From Bombyx mori (taxonomy: Eukaryota > Arthropoda > Insecta > Lepidoptera > Bombycidae), in contig NC_085112.1 in assembly GCF_030269925.1 (NCBI RefSeq), forward strand, positions 12,401,501 through 12,465,500: a stretch of 64,000 nucleotides of DNA, in the 5' to 3' direction. Positions within the stretch are counted from its first letter, which is position 1, and every line of letters starts with the position of its first letter. This document shows positions 47,203 through 57,921 of the stretch, in pieces. The notes beneath the pieces were generated by a model. The model was given only the letters and a program-made list of their open reading frames with translations. It was not told the origin of the DNA and did not search any database. A program made the translations under genes and the position numbers.

Positions 47203-47463
47203 GTATAGTCTTCATGGTGAATTTTTAAAGGCTTATATATGTAGACGAGCGTACAGCGTACCTGATGTTAAGTGATTACCGGAGCCCATTGACATCAACA
47301 ATGTAAATGCCGCTATCCACCTCGAGACATGAGTTCTAAGTCTCAGTTTTACAGTACAAAGGCTGTCCTTCCCTTGAAACCGAAACGCATTACAACTTTA
47401 CGATCGAAAAAGGTAGGGCTATGGCAACTACCCCTTCGAGTACATAAGACGTCATACCAATAG
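47203..47463 (-). mobile_element. Ancient Bm1-type SINE tail
   Basis: Diverged but in order: GTTAAGTGATTACCGGAGCC, GAGTTCTAAGTCTCAG, GAAACCGAAACGCATTAC, ACGTCATACCAATAG. Confidence 0.65.
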
Positions 47464-47722
47464 GAAAAGTAACGATATTTTAACAACCTCAATTCACTTT
47501 ACATTCGTCCGAATCTGCCAAGTAGACGAAATTGATGGAACGTTTTAAAGAAATGAAATATTCAAATATACATTTAGAGCACTAGCCTTTTGAAATGCGA
47601 AGTAATATGCTAATGCGGAGTAATACTAGTAATAGTTTTAAAAGGTATTTAAAAAACTTCGCGAACTGAACGTGACTTGGATGCTAGATTAGCAGGCTTT
47701 TAGATTTTAAATGTTATTTTAG

Positions 47723-48206
47723 GACGTCTTGCGGGCCCGCACGGGTAGGTACCACCACCCTGCCTATTTCTGCCGTGAAGCAGTAAAGCGTTTCGGTGTG
47801 AAGGGTGGGGCAGTTGTTGTTCTATAAAACTGAGACTTACAGCTCATTTATACTGGTGGTATGACCTCTTGTGAGTCAGCGCGGGTAGGTACCACCGCCC
47901 TTCCTATTTCTGCTGTGAAGCAGGAATGCGTTTCGGTTTGAAGGGTGGAGCACCCGTTGTAACTATACTTGAGACGTTAGAACTTATATCTTAAGGTGGG
48001 TAGCGCATTTACGTTGTAGACGTCTATGGGCTCCAGTAACCACTTAACACCCGGTGGGCTGTGAGCTCGTCCAACCATCGATGCAATAAAAAAAATTAAA
48101 AAAATCATGTCTCGAGGTGGGGCGACATTTCAGTTGTAGATGTCTATGGACTCCGGTAACTACATAACACCAGATGGAGTGAACTCGTCTACCTGTCTAA
48201 GCAAAT
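47723..48206 (+). mobile_element. Old Bm1-type SINE split by a younger Bm1
   Basis: The left part (47723-47847) and right part (about 48107-48206) join into one tail, while a complete younger tail occupies 47850-48106. TCAT is found on both sides of the inner copy, a probable short target duplication. Confidence 0.75.
47850..48106 (+). mobile_element. Younger Bm1-type SINE nested in an older one
   Basis: Runs from TATACTGGTGGTATGACC to GCAATAAAAAAAATTAAAAAAA, closer to the consensus than the copy it interrupts. Confidence 0.75.
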
Positions 48207-48471
48207 ATCACCATTTTGCCTTATTGCCATGCCATATTTCTGGTATGAAGAAATCATACATTAATTTGCAATGTGGAGTATACATTATATATTATAACTG
48301 GGACCTCAATTATGTCTGAAGTTTAATTGTTGCCTTAACGTTACTTTTGCAATATTGATCAAGAAAAATTGAAAGTCTTGATTTTATCATTATCATTTTT
48401 CATTTTCCATTATTTTTGTAGGCTTAGAAATCTCAATATTAGAAAATAAAGATATTGTCTATTGTTTTTTT

Positions 48472-50629
48472 TTTTTTTTTTTTTTTATGATTGAAGGATT
48501 ACTGGTGGCCCGGAGGCCTTTCCAGTTTCACCAGGACAGGTGGGCGAGCAAAGGCTCAGCCAGGAGGGGTGGGATTTGCTAACAGCTACCCGAGCGCCTC
48601 CGAAGGAGACCTAACAGCTCAAGAGCAGCTGCTTCGCGAATGAATCTACTACCGGATCGGAAATCGCGACCCGCTGAGAAGATCCGGCGAGAAACTCAGC
48701 GAGCTGATTCATGGGTTAGGTTGCACGGCGAACTCTTTGTCGAGTTCGACGAGTACGGTTACCGAGGTCCCTAAGCCTGCTCCTAGAGCTGAAGGCGTCT
48801 AGTGCGAAGGTTATTGGATCTGATGGATCCGTAAGGACGTGTCTAGGGCGTCGACGGTGACTGGCTCCTGCATGATCAGGATTCGGGGAGTAGTCAGCGG
48901 CGGCTACGATAAGGCGATTATCATGACGCATAGCCTTATCGAAGTACCGTTCCGACGCTGACTTCATGTATTTCTGTATAGATTCGAGGCCCAGGTCGTC
49001 GTGTAGGTCAACGTTCCTCACGAACCACGGAGCTCCGACGGCTAACCTGCAAAAGCGGGATTGTAGAGATTGAAGGGTGTCTATGTGCGTGCGGGCCGCG
49101 TGAGCGAACACCACACTCGCGTAAGTCATGACGGGCCTTATGCAAGTTTTGTAAAGTGTCACCTTGTTCCGAAGGGACATTTTACTCCGCTTACAAATCA
49201 TGGGGTAGAGTCTACCGAGAATAAACGCGGCACGGTCACGGACTGATTGTATGTGCGGGCGGAATGTCATCGATGCATCCAGGGTAACGCCCAGGTACTT
49301 GACCTTCCTGGCCCAGGGTATGGATTGACTAAAGAGAGTAATCGGGGGTGTGAGATTCCTCCTCCTAATACGGGAGGAAATCCGTGTGGAGCTTCCCCTC
49401 TGAAAGAGCACCGCAATACTTTTCGCTGGGTTGATGTCTATGCGCCATTTTCGGAACCACTGTCCTAGGGATAGGGCTGCGCTCTGAAGCTTCTTCGCGA
49501 TTAGGGACTTGTTTCTACTGGAATAGTAAACAGTCGTGTCGTCGGCGAATAAAGCTAAATGGGTCGGCGGCGACCGGGGAATATCGTTAACGAATAAGCT
49601 AAATAGGAGGGGTGAGAGGACAGAGCCTTGCGGGACTCCAGCTGTGAGAGGTCGTGGGGAGGAGCGGGTTCCCTCGACTCGATATCGAAAAGAGCGGTTC
49701 GACAAGAAGTCCCGTATGATGAGCACGAGACTATCCGGCACACCCATGTTGAATAGTTTGAAAATCAAACCGTTGTGCCAGACTTTGTCGAACGCTTTTG
49801 CGACGTCGAAGAAGAGAGCTCCCGTGTATAACGGTTTTGGTCGATTAAGCCCCACAAGAATGTGCTCCGTGAGGCGGTGCACCTGTTGAACGCATGAGTG
49901 ATTTGTACGGAATCCGAATTGTTCATCGATGAGAATGCCCTTGGATGAGACGAAGTCTCTGAGGCGTTTGTAGAGCAGACGCTCATACAGTTTGCCTAGA
50001 GACATGAGGAGGCTAATCGGGCGGTAGCTCGTCGGATGATTTTTTGGTTTACCGGGTTTATGTATGCCGATAACGTCCGCTTCTTTCCACACCGCGGGAA
50101 AGATACAGTTCGCCATAGCGGCATTGAAAATAGATGCCAACATCACGATGAGTTGGACGGGTAGAAGTTTAATAACGCGGTTGGATATACCGTCGGAACC
50201 GGGAGCCTTGCGAGGACGTAGGTCTTTGATCAAGTCTTTAACTTCCATCGGGGTGACGGGTGGTAACACATCAGAGGGTGGCAAGGAGGCTCTGCGTTCT
50301 ACCTCACTGTCTACTAATTCTACATGCACAGGGTCCACGGATTGAGTGCTGGGCGTGCACTGGGTTTGCAATGTATCGGCCAGCAGCTCTGCTTTTTCGT
50401 CATCATCGAACGCCGTGAGTCGGCCTGAGGGGCCTACGAGGGGGGGCATAGTTACTACCGTATAAGATTTGAGAGTACGAGCTAAGCGGTAGTAAGACCT
50501 TTGGGAGGGCGCGAGTCCTTCTAAGAAATCAGACCATCTGGCATCTCGGACTTCGGCGATGCGAGACTTTACGTCGCGTTGTAGTGCACGCATTCGAATA
50601 CGATTTTCCGCGGTAGGATACCTGTCGTA
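48472..50629 (-). mobile_element. Jockey-like LINE, 5'-truncated, with target duplication
   Basis: TGTCTATTG followed by T occurs at 48456-48464 and 50630-50638, bounding the element; the T run merges with its tail. At 2.15 kb it is the longest copy of this family here, reaching into sequence before the polymerase. Confidence 0.9.
48716..50629 (-). pseudogene. Jockey-like reverse transcriptase, long open frame
   Basis: The frame is open from the 5' truncation point to TAA at 48716, over 630 codons. Numbered from the Met at 50593, it has KAPGSDG (129-135), SYRPISLL (189-196), FFDVAKAFDKVWH (261-273, first catalytic Asp), GVPQGSVLSP (319-328) and LFADD (348-352, catalytic pair), then thumb and C-terminal region. 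Residues 1-120 belong to the linker between endonuclease and polymerase. The endonuclease and ORF1 are absent, so the element cannot move alone, but no stop or frameshift affects the polymerase. This implies a recent insertion. Transcription from a neighbouring promoter could in principle yield a partial protein. Confidence 0.9.
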
Positions 50630-50645
50630 TGTCTATTGTTTTTTT

Positions 50646-51977
50646 AGATGCTCTTGTTGAATCCACGTGATTTGTATTTGGGTTTGAATTGGGGTCCCGA
50701 TTGCTATCGTCCAATTTTCGCGTTAATTATTTAATGAACCTTGTGTTTTTGATACATTGGAATTGATTTCAAATTAAAATTGTAAGTATGGATTCCTAAC
50801 CTTATGATCTTTACGAACTATGCAATCGTCTAAAAAGTCAAAGAACGGTAAGGTACACTAAAAGAATCAATTAATAGGACAAGTAATTAAAGTCGATTTA
50901 GTTTTCTATTTTTTGCTCACATCATTTATTATATCAGCGAATGTGAGATTTTTATTCGTAAATAAATCTCAGATAGGGTAATAAAAATTCAATGTTACTG
51001 AAAATCAAAGCCCTTGAGGTTATAATAACAATTCTTATATACCTACCTTTCTCTCTCTCTAAAATCTCTGTAATAGTGCAATGTCTATTAAATGAAGACA
51101 TCGCAGTAAATATAAAATAATCCCAGATTCTTTTAATGTGAATTAATGGCTCGCAGAACAGACTAGTGTGGCCAGCTTTATTATGTTGCCTGGAATTTAT
51201 GGCATTTCGTGTGAGGTGATTACGGTCGTCTCTTTGTTGCTCTGTTATCTGCAGCTAAGGTCTTTTGACCAGCAGCCTTTTATAATGCTTTTACATTACC
51301 CGAGATTCACAAAGAACCGACCCGTGCAATAGCTTTTATATTTTCTTCAGTGTAAAAATCTCTGTTGTCGAGTTTACATTGTATTTTCTGCTTTTTAAGA
51401 GGAAAATGACAAAAAACCAGAATATTTGTAAGAGTTGTCTATATCATGATCATGTATATTAAAACTGCATCCACATTTTTTTTATTCATGCTATGGACTA
51501 AATCGAGTTTGCCATTTAAATCCTTATTCTTGGAAAAAAAAATACTGTAGAAAAAAAATGCTTGATAAAAAGAATTCCTGTAGAAAATCACATATCATTT
51601 AATTCAATCCCTAAAAAAAAAAACCCTATGTTTGTCTAACAAATTATAATCATAGTACGTAAGCTGTTAAGTAAATGGAAAACTTTATACGGAAATTTAG
51701 CAAGAACCATTTATATATGTATTTTGAATTAACCAATTTAGTTTCGATCAGAAACGAATCCGTACCGACAATTAACTCTAGGCTCAGTTCAATTATTCAC
51801 CAAAACGTTTCTTGGCCGTTTTCCGGTGACCGATACCGCTCGAACGATCCGAACTGATTTTCGCTATGTTTAAAATGTAAAGGACGACGCGAACGTTGGC
51901 GCTCTGAATTTGTTACCCAAACGTGATGAAGCGTTTAAGTAAATTGCCGATCGCAGACCGTTTGCTTTCCGACGAGA
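50646..51977. other. Intergenic DNA, GC content rising towards 51,700-52,000
   Basis: No repeat or ORF of note. The last 250 bases before the promoter candidate are less AT-rich and contain several CG-rich words (CCGATACCGCTCGAACG). Confidence 0.45.
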
Positions 51978-52036
51978 TATATACGGCTGAGTGGTCGATT
52001 CGTTTTGCAGTTCAGCAAAATAAACAACCGGTAGGT
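51978..52036 (+). promoter_or_regulatory. Candidate pol II core promoter and first-exon splice donor
   Basis: TATATA at 51978-51983 lies 31 bases before the A at 52009 in GCAGTTC, close to the arthropod initiator TCAGTT. A short transcript would then reach CAACCG|GTAGGT at 52030-52031, a plausible donor. No coding exon follows within the window on this strand; a long first intron is possible. The call rests only on spacing and motif fit. Confidence 0.3.
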
Positions 52037-52229
52037 AGAGATTTTCGATTCGTAATATTTTAAAATTTTGAAGATGCTTCGGTTCTGCGATTGGATTTTC
52101 ATTTGAGTCATATAAGTATTTTATGTGATCTATACATACTCGTATAAATAAAATTGGAGTGTCCGTTTGTAATATTGCAATAACCGCTTTTTACTACATG
52201 CATATGAATATACGGTAAATACTTGGCGT

Positions 52230-52349
52230 CGCTCGGTGGAGCAGGAGCTAGGTGTCTTGGGCATGACGTGGGGAGAGCTAGAACAGACTGCCCAAGACCG
52301 ATGTGAATGGAAAAAAATAATTCGAGCCCTACACCCCAGCAGAAGGTAA
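52230..52349 (+). pseudogene. RTE-like LINE C-terminal remnant
   Basis: The frame reads RSVEQELGVLGMTWGELEQT, then AQDRCEWKKIIRAL and HPSRR before TAA. The W..L...A.DR..W...I..L pattern is the usual C-terminus of RTE-type enzymes. An ATGATAATGATGA-rich end follows. Confidence 0.6.
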
Positions 52350-52387
52350 TAGGAAAGAATGATAATGATGACGGTAAATACACCAAA

Positions 52388-52853
52388 ATATTTTTTTTTA
52401 TAAGTTTTGTCTGTCTGTTTGTTCCGGCTAATCTTTAGAACGGTTCAACCGATTTTGACGCGACATTCACTGATAAGTAGCTGATGATATAAGGAGTAAT
52501 TTAGGCTACTTAGACTAGCTTCGCCCCGCGGCGTCACCCGAGGTACGACAATAACCGCGGGTAGGATCGCGGGATTCAGCTATCACTACATAGTATAAAA
52601 CAAAGTCGCTTTCTCTGTCCATATTTCTGTCTGTCCCTTTGTATGCTTAAATCTTTAAAACTACGCAACGGATTTTGATGCGGTTTTAATAGATAGAGTG
52701 ATTGAAGAGGAAGGTTTATATCTATAATAACATCCATTAAATAGTGGAGAAATCAATAATAAATTACAGTTTCCGAAGCGAAGCGAGGGCGGGTCGCTAG
52801 TTAATAATAAAATTTAATGTTTCCGAAGCGAAGTAAAGGCGGGTCGCTAGTAT
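52388..52853 (+). mobile_element. Cluster of Helitron-like ends
   Basis: Two 5'-like parts (TCTGTCTGTTTGTTCCGGC near 52410, CAAAGTCGCTTTCTCTGTCC near 52602) are followed by two successive 3' ends, GGGCGGGTCGCTAGT at about 52785-52800 and again at 52837-52851. The second end looks like a tail duplication or a second truncated copy. The same end, inverted, occurs at 62711. Confidence 0.55.
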
Positions 52854-53690
52854 GTAATAGATTTACGGGCGGTAGTTCGAAGCCCTTTTGACAACCATAC
52901 AGAAGAAGCAGTTAAAAATATGTTCATGTTTGAAGAATGACCTATTGCTTTTCTTGGCTTGGATGTATGTTTAAAAGAGTATCCGCATGTTCATAGATTA
53001 AAATGTTGATTTAAGATAATGTAAGAACTAGCGGGGGTCTAAAGTCTAAATCCTTCAATCATAAAAAAAAGGGTGCGGTCTCAAGGAAGGAATCCCCTTT
53101 AATTTAATTGTGAGACAAAAAGCATGGGGTTACTTAAAGGGAGGCTCTCGCAGTTTCATTAAAAGTATTCTGTCGTGGCCGCAATTTTCCTTGAGATAGC
53201 TTCCGATTTTGTTACCGCTGTCTTTGATGTTGGGTTTGTTTTCGCTTCCAATTCAAATAATTGAGATTTTAATATTGTTTCCCGTAACGTGAGCGGTAGC
53301 TGTAATTAAGTTTTGGCTTTTTGCTCACAATGCTAAATAATAATAAGCATAAAACAAATTTGTTTCTTAATTACAAGTGGATGTTAATTCAATTATTATC
53401 GGTACATAAATTATTAGCAGATTTTCTGGTGCTAAATCCGATTCGTATAATAAGAAAAAAAGATGCATACAATCTACATCTCGTTCCTGCAAAGCTAGCC
53501 GGATAGTCTAAAGCCTTCATCGTGGAACCTGCTATCAATTCGCGGATGACTGCGCAAGTAAAACGCTTCTGGAAATTGGTTTCCCTGTCGCACATGTCTC
53601 GCATAATCTTTACAGTCGTCTTAAATCATAATTAATATTTAGTTTGCGACTTTAAAGAAAAGTTATAATATATTTTTGTCGACATATTAG
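52854..53690. other. Intergenic DNA
   Basis: Nothing recognised. Confidence 0.5.
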
Positions 53691-53820
53691 AACTCATGTC
53701 TCACGGTGGGTTAGTACTCATGTCTCACATTTACGTTGTAGATGTAAGTATATAGGGTCCGGTAACCACTTAACACTAGGTGTGCCGTGAGCTGGTCCAC
53801 ACATCGAGACAATAAAAAAA
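53691..53820 (+). mobile_element. Degenerate Bm1-type SINE tail with internal repeat
   Basis: ACTCATGTCTCAC occurs twice within 30 bases, then the final tail blocks and ACAATAAAAAAAA. Confidence 0.65.
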
Positions 53821-53823
53821 AAG

Positions 53824-54227
53824 ATGTGTGGTGTCGTAGGACACCGGATAGGAATGAAGTTCCTTATTATAAAAATATTAATTTTAAGTTGTATTCGAGG
53901 TTAAAGAAAATCAAACTGGAGGTTTCGCAACAACCCACGGTCATTCGGTAACGTGTGAATTTATTGTGGTACACTACATTCTGTATTGCGCAAACGAACG
54001 CTCTGAAATCGTGGTCAATGAATGATAAAAAAATATGTTATTTTTTGTACGTTATTACAGAGTTAAGTCGTACAACGTGTGCATGACTAATTTGTACGTT
54101 ATTACAAAGTTAAGTCGTACACTGTGTGTATTACTAATAAAAATCTTACGTTACGGACGTTTTTTCCCGGTTAGTAGTTAGTAGTAGTTAGTACCCCTCC
54201 GCCTCGTCCCGTAAGAAACTTCATTCC
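53824..54227 (-). repeat. Unclassified repeat family Z, copy 2
   Basis: Inverted copy of 19419-19786. The ends carry clear inverted repeats: GGAATGAAGTTCCTTA (complement side, 53849-53864) and GGAATGAAGTTTCTTA (reverse complement of 54212-54227). An internal block around GTACGTTATTACA(G/A)AGTTAAGTCG is present twice in tandem (54043-54137), once in copy 1. Confidence 0.7.
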
Positions 54228-54849
54228 AAAAAAACGTCGCTCAATCAGTAATTTGTTAATTTTAATAAGCGAATTAAGGCCTTAAAACCAAAGAAGATAT
54301 TTAAGTAGAGCGTCACACTAAAACCGAGTCAACAAAATTTATACTGGATAAAACTAAAGTAATAAAATATATTTTATTATCGTTCCAGTCGTATGTGTGA
54401 AAACAATCCGTAACATACCTGTATAGAGGTAGATAGGGAATAAGCTAATAAAAGCATGTTAAAAAGTTGGAAATTCGAAAAGAGCTGAGTGCCACATGCT
54501 TGTGCTATTGGCTGTCAATATCGTATCGAGGGTTATCAAAAAGGCTTTGTTCACATTCACTCCGCGTACAGCGATGCGTATAATATACATTTTGTAGGTG
54601 TAATGCTTTTGTGCTTGGGAGGGACTGAAGCGTTTTTTTATTTTACGTATTGATAAACAAGAAACATATAGTTACAATTAAAATTGTTTCAGTTATATAA
54701 TAAAGTGACAGTGATTTTATTTCTAGATTATGTTCTCTTCGTTACCGATTTGCATAAATGTTGAGATGTAATAAATTTTAGAAATAGAGAACTATACAAA
54801 TAGAACTATAAAGCTACACATTATGACTGGACTGCTACCACGCAGATTT
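54228..54849. other. AT-rich intergenic DNA
   Basis: Nothing recognised. Confidence 0.5.
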
Positions 54850-55204
54850 GAAGTCGTTGTGACCTAAAAGATAAGACGTCCTGTGCATTCGTGTTGAGCG
54901 ATGCACCGGTGTTCGATTCCCGCAAGCCAATGTTTCTAATGAAATTTATACTCAACAAATGTCCACGATTGACTTCCACAGTGAAGGAATAACATCGTGT
55001 AATAAAAATCAAATTCGCAAAATTATAATTTGTGTAATTACTGGTGGTAGGACCTTGTGAGTCCGCGTGGATAGGTAACACCGCCTTGCCTATTTCTGCC
55101 GTGAAGCAGTAATACGTTTCGGTTTGAAGGGCGGGCCAGCCGTTGTAACTATGCTTGAGATCTTAGAACTTATAATATCTCCTAAGGTGGATGGCGCATT
55201 TACC
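54850..55204 (+). mobile_element. Bm1-type SINE with pol III boxes, 3'-truncated
   Basis: The head has TGACCTAAAAGA (54860-54871, A box) and GGTGTTCGATTCCCGC (54908-54923, B box close to GGTTCGANTCC). The tail stops at GGCGCATTTAC, losing the last 80 or so bases and the A run. Confidence 0.8.
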
Positions 55205-55851
55205 AATAATAATAAAAATATACTTACCTGGCAAATTTTACTCGATAAAAATATAAAGTATAGTTATAATAAAAAAATTATTAAAATTTTTTGAACAGTT
55301 CCATACAAAATGGTGTAAGTTCGTGAATTTCAATTTTTCGAATTTACGTTCCCTTCTTATACGACATTATTTGGGGTCGAGGGAGCATGTCCTCCCTCAT
55401 GCTGCATAGGGATTTGGTAAAATTTTCACGTCCAGAATTTTATGGTGGCCAGAACAATTCTCTTAGTTGCCTCTTACGACACTTACGGCAAGATATGGAT
55501 TTGTCCAATTCGAAATCAGGAATGAATCTTAAAAACTATAATTATGATATTAACCGTAAAAGAAGATTTAGATTAGTTTTTAAAAATAGGATACAGGGAT
55601 ATCTAGATGCATCACATGAAGTTTTATCTTTGGTTTAATTAGTTCACTGCGAATTTCATTTACCTTTGCAATACGACTCTGTGTTAGTGGCCAACGCTGT
55701 CCCACGGGAATGTCGATAAATATGTATGTATCGGGACAGAAGGGGCGTCACCTGGGATTCTGTAATTGCGTTCCAGTCCCATATTATACATATTTATATT
55801 TGATTGAATGCCTTTCCTAATATGACTTCGAGTGTCGGTTTTCGTGACTGG
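55205..55851. other. Intergenic DNA with one short ORF
   Basis: An 83-codon frame at 55387-55638 contains NNSLSCLLRHLRQDMDL. No family recognised; the underlying GCCTCTTACGACAC DNA is reminiscent of repeats known in Lepidoptera, so it is probably a relic. Confidence 0.3.
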
Positions 55852-55950
55852 TTTTTTTTTAAGTGCTTATATGTGTGGACGAGCTCACAGCCTACCCGGC
55901 GTTAAGTGGTTACTGGAGCCCATAGACATCTACAACGTAATTGCGCCACA
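55852..55950 (-). mobile_element. Bm1-type SINE, short 3' piece
   Basis: T run at 55852 and the terminal 90 bases of the tail, cut after GCGCCACACA. Confidence 0.75.
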
Positions 55951-56864
55951 CAGTTAAATACTGAGTTTCGAAAATTCTAGTTATTCATTCACACGTAATT
56001 TCTTATTTAAAATCTTTAATGCCTTCTGAATCTATGTGTAACTGTATTATTAACTGTTTTATTCTATTATTTAACATAAAATGCCGCAGACGCCTGTCAC
56101 TGCATAGTCTTTTTAAGTTGTTTACTATGAAACTTGTTTACTGCTACTTGATTTTGGTAGTACATGAATTTCAAACCAGTAATAAATACCTTGTATAAAT
56201 GTAGGTAAATTAATCGTAAAATACCCATGAAATTTCGTGTGAGCGTTTCAATTTGATTACTCCATGAATTGGACTTGATATAGTATAGAATAAATAAATT
56301 TCACTATTTCAATGTAATGAATTACTGAATTGTATATTATAATATATTTTTATGTTGTCTATATGTTATCAGTTGAACTATGGTATATTTCCAATTGAAA
56401 ATTTAAAAAAATCCTTTTTTGATCCTGATTTTGATTATTAATTAAATTAATTAATAATTAAATAATAAATAAATTGAATAAAAAAATAAAATAGGACATA
56501 ATTTTGTAGTCGCGGAGCTTTAAAACTGTTCATATGAGAACTAATATAAAAAACGTTTGGTAATGTAACTAGCCAGGATTGCATTTCAGCAAAAAATTGT
56601 TGATAAAATACTAGCAAAAGTATGTTTTTATTAATAAACCTTGGTGACTAGTACATACATACGAGTATAATAAAATTATATTACAAACAACTGTCAACAA
56701 TATATATTGAAAAACGAATAAAAGCATAGAAATAACTTTCAATTTATCTGAGCAATAAAATATCAAGATGCTTTTAATAAAAAATAGCTACAACTGAGGT
56801 CTTCTTAATAACTACGATCCCATATATATTATCCATACATGTCCACGCTCACGGTTACATTCGT
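55951..56864. other. Very AT-rich intergenic DNA
   Basis: No repeat recognised. If the ORF at 56865-57173 is a last exon, this holds its 3' UTR; an AATAAA on the minus strand lies near 56627. Confidence 0.4.
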
Positions 56865-57173
56865 TCAACAAGCACCGAATAAGCAGAAATCTTGTCCAAT
56901 TTCCTGATCTGTCATATTTATTGGCTCTTTGGCGGATATCATTGAGATTGCTGAGCTAGTATCGGCCGAACGTGGACGGTATATTGCACTAATGGAACTT
57001 CCGAATATAATAAGCGTTATTGGTGAGGCGTTGGTGTATCTTCTGTGTAATGAGAAATAAAATGTATGGCTTTTTAATACGCTTTTATTAGCTTCAGACG
57101 TATGTATGTTTGTAACGGAATCTTTGAACATGATTTTGGCCCCTTCAAAACGTTGGATTAACTCGATATTTGG
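56865..57173 (-). CDS. Candidate terminal coding exon, function unknown
   Basis: An open minus frame runs from about 57173 (NPNIELIQRFEGAKIM...) through a Met at 57131 to a TGA at 56865, ending QDFCLFGAC. Codon use is mixed and less AT-skewed than chance frames nearby, and no mobile-element signature is visible. The peptide is Ser/Thr/Ile-rich with SLHRRYTNASPITLIIF in the middle. An AATAAA about 235 bases after the stop would fit a 3' UTR. I recognise no family. It may be the last exon of a gene lying to the right, a relic, or chance. Confidence 0.28.
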   Translation of the reverse strand, partial: PNIELIQRFEGAKIMFKDSVTNIHTSEANKSVLKSHTFYFSLHRRYTNASPITLIIFGSSISAIYRPRSADTSSAISMISAKEPINMTDQEIGQDFCLFGAC

Positions 57174-57411
57174 GTTTACTTGTTAAGGATCGATGACAAT
57201 TCAATATTTAAAAAATAATAATGAAAAAATTGAAATTCAACTAAAAAATGAATAACGCTTTTTTTTACAATAAAATCAGTTTTTATTATACTATTTTTAA
57301 TTCAAATTTATTAAAATTTATTTTCTATTTTTATTTGGATTTTCTATAAAAGCGTATTTTATTAGTTTTTTTTAAACTATTATTTATTTTATGAGTAAAA
57401 CTGGGTTTTCC
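57174..57411. other. AT-rich DNA
   Basis: Nothing recognised. Confidence 0.45.
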
Positions 57412-57680
57412 TCACTGCTGATGGTCGCAACCATCATATTTTAACAGAAGTTTACTTCTTACAATGTTCCTCCAGCGCCTCCGATCATTGATCGTATGGA
57501 GGGCTTCGTGGAATGGGATCCCTAATGTCGTGCGGATTTGATTAAACCACCTTGTCGGACTGTACTCGCGCAGTCTCTTTCCCTCAATCTTCCCTGTCAC
57601 GAATAGTCTCTCTAGGCTATCGAGTGTTTTCCGAGCAAAATAACCAAAGTACTCGAGTGCGCGGCGAAGGCAGAGTGTAA
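57412..57680 (-). pseudogene. RTE-like LINE C-terminus
   Basis: About 90 codons read YFGYFARKTLDSLERLFVTG, KIEGKRLREYSPTRWFNQIR, ALHTINDRRRWRNIVRSKLL and end DGCDHQQ. The G+..G+...RW.D.I and DR..W...V blocks are the RTE-type C-terminal region. The fragment is cut at 57681 by a Bm1 copy and ends in a normal stop. Confidence 0.7.
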
Positions 57681-57921
57681 ACACTGGTGGTATCTCTTAT
57701 GAGTCCGCGCGGGTAGGTACCACCACCCTGCCTATTCCTGCTTTGAAGCAGTACATAATGCGTTTCGGTTTGAAGGGTGGGGCAGCCATTGGAATGACAC
57801 TTGAGATCTTAGAACGTATATCTCAAGGTGGCGCATTTACGTCGTAGATGTCTATGGGCTCCAGTAACCACTTAACACCAGGTGGGCTGTGAGCTCATCC
57901 CCCATCTAAGCGATAAAAAAA
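57681..57921 (+). mobile_element. Bm1-type SINE tail abutting an RTE fragment
   Basis: CACTGGTGGTATCTCTTATG start, complete tail, ends AAGCGATAAAAAAAAG. Confidence 0.85.

Noticed and set aside
41730..50629. A segmental duplication of the LINE region
   Set aside because: The copies have different 5' ends and different target duplications, so they are separate insertions.
55387..55638. 83-codon ORF as a host gene
   Set aside because: No family was recognised and the DNA resembles words common in lepidopteran repeats; not enough to call a gene.
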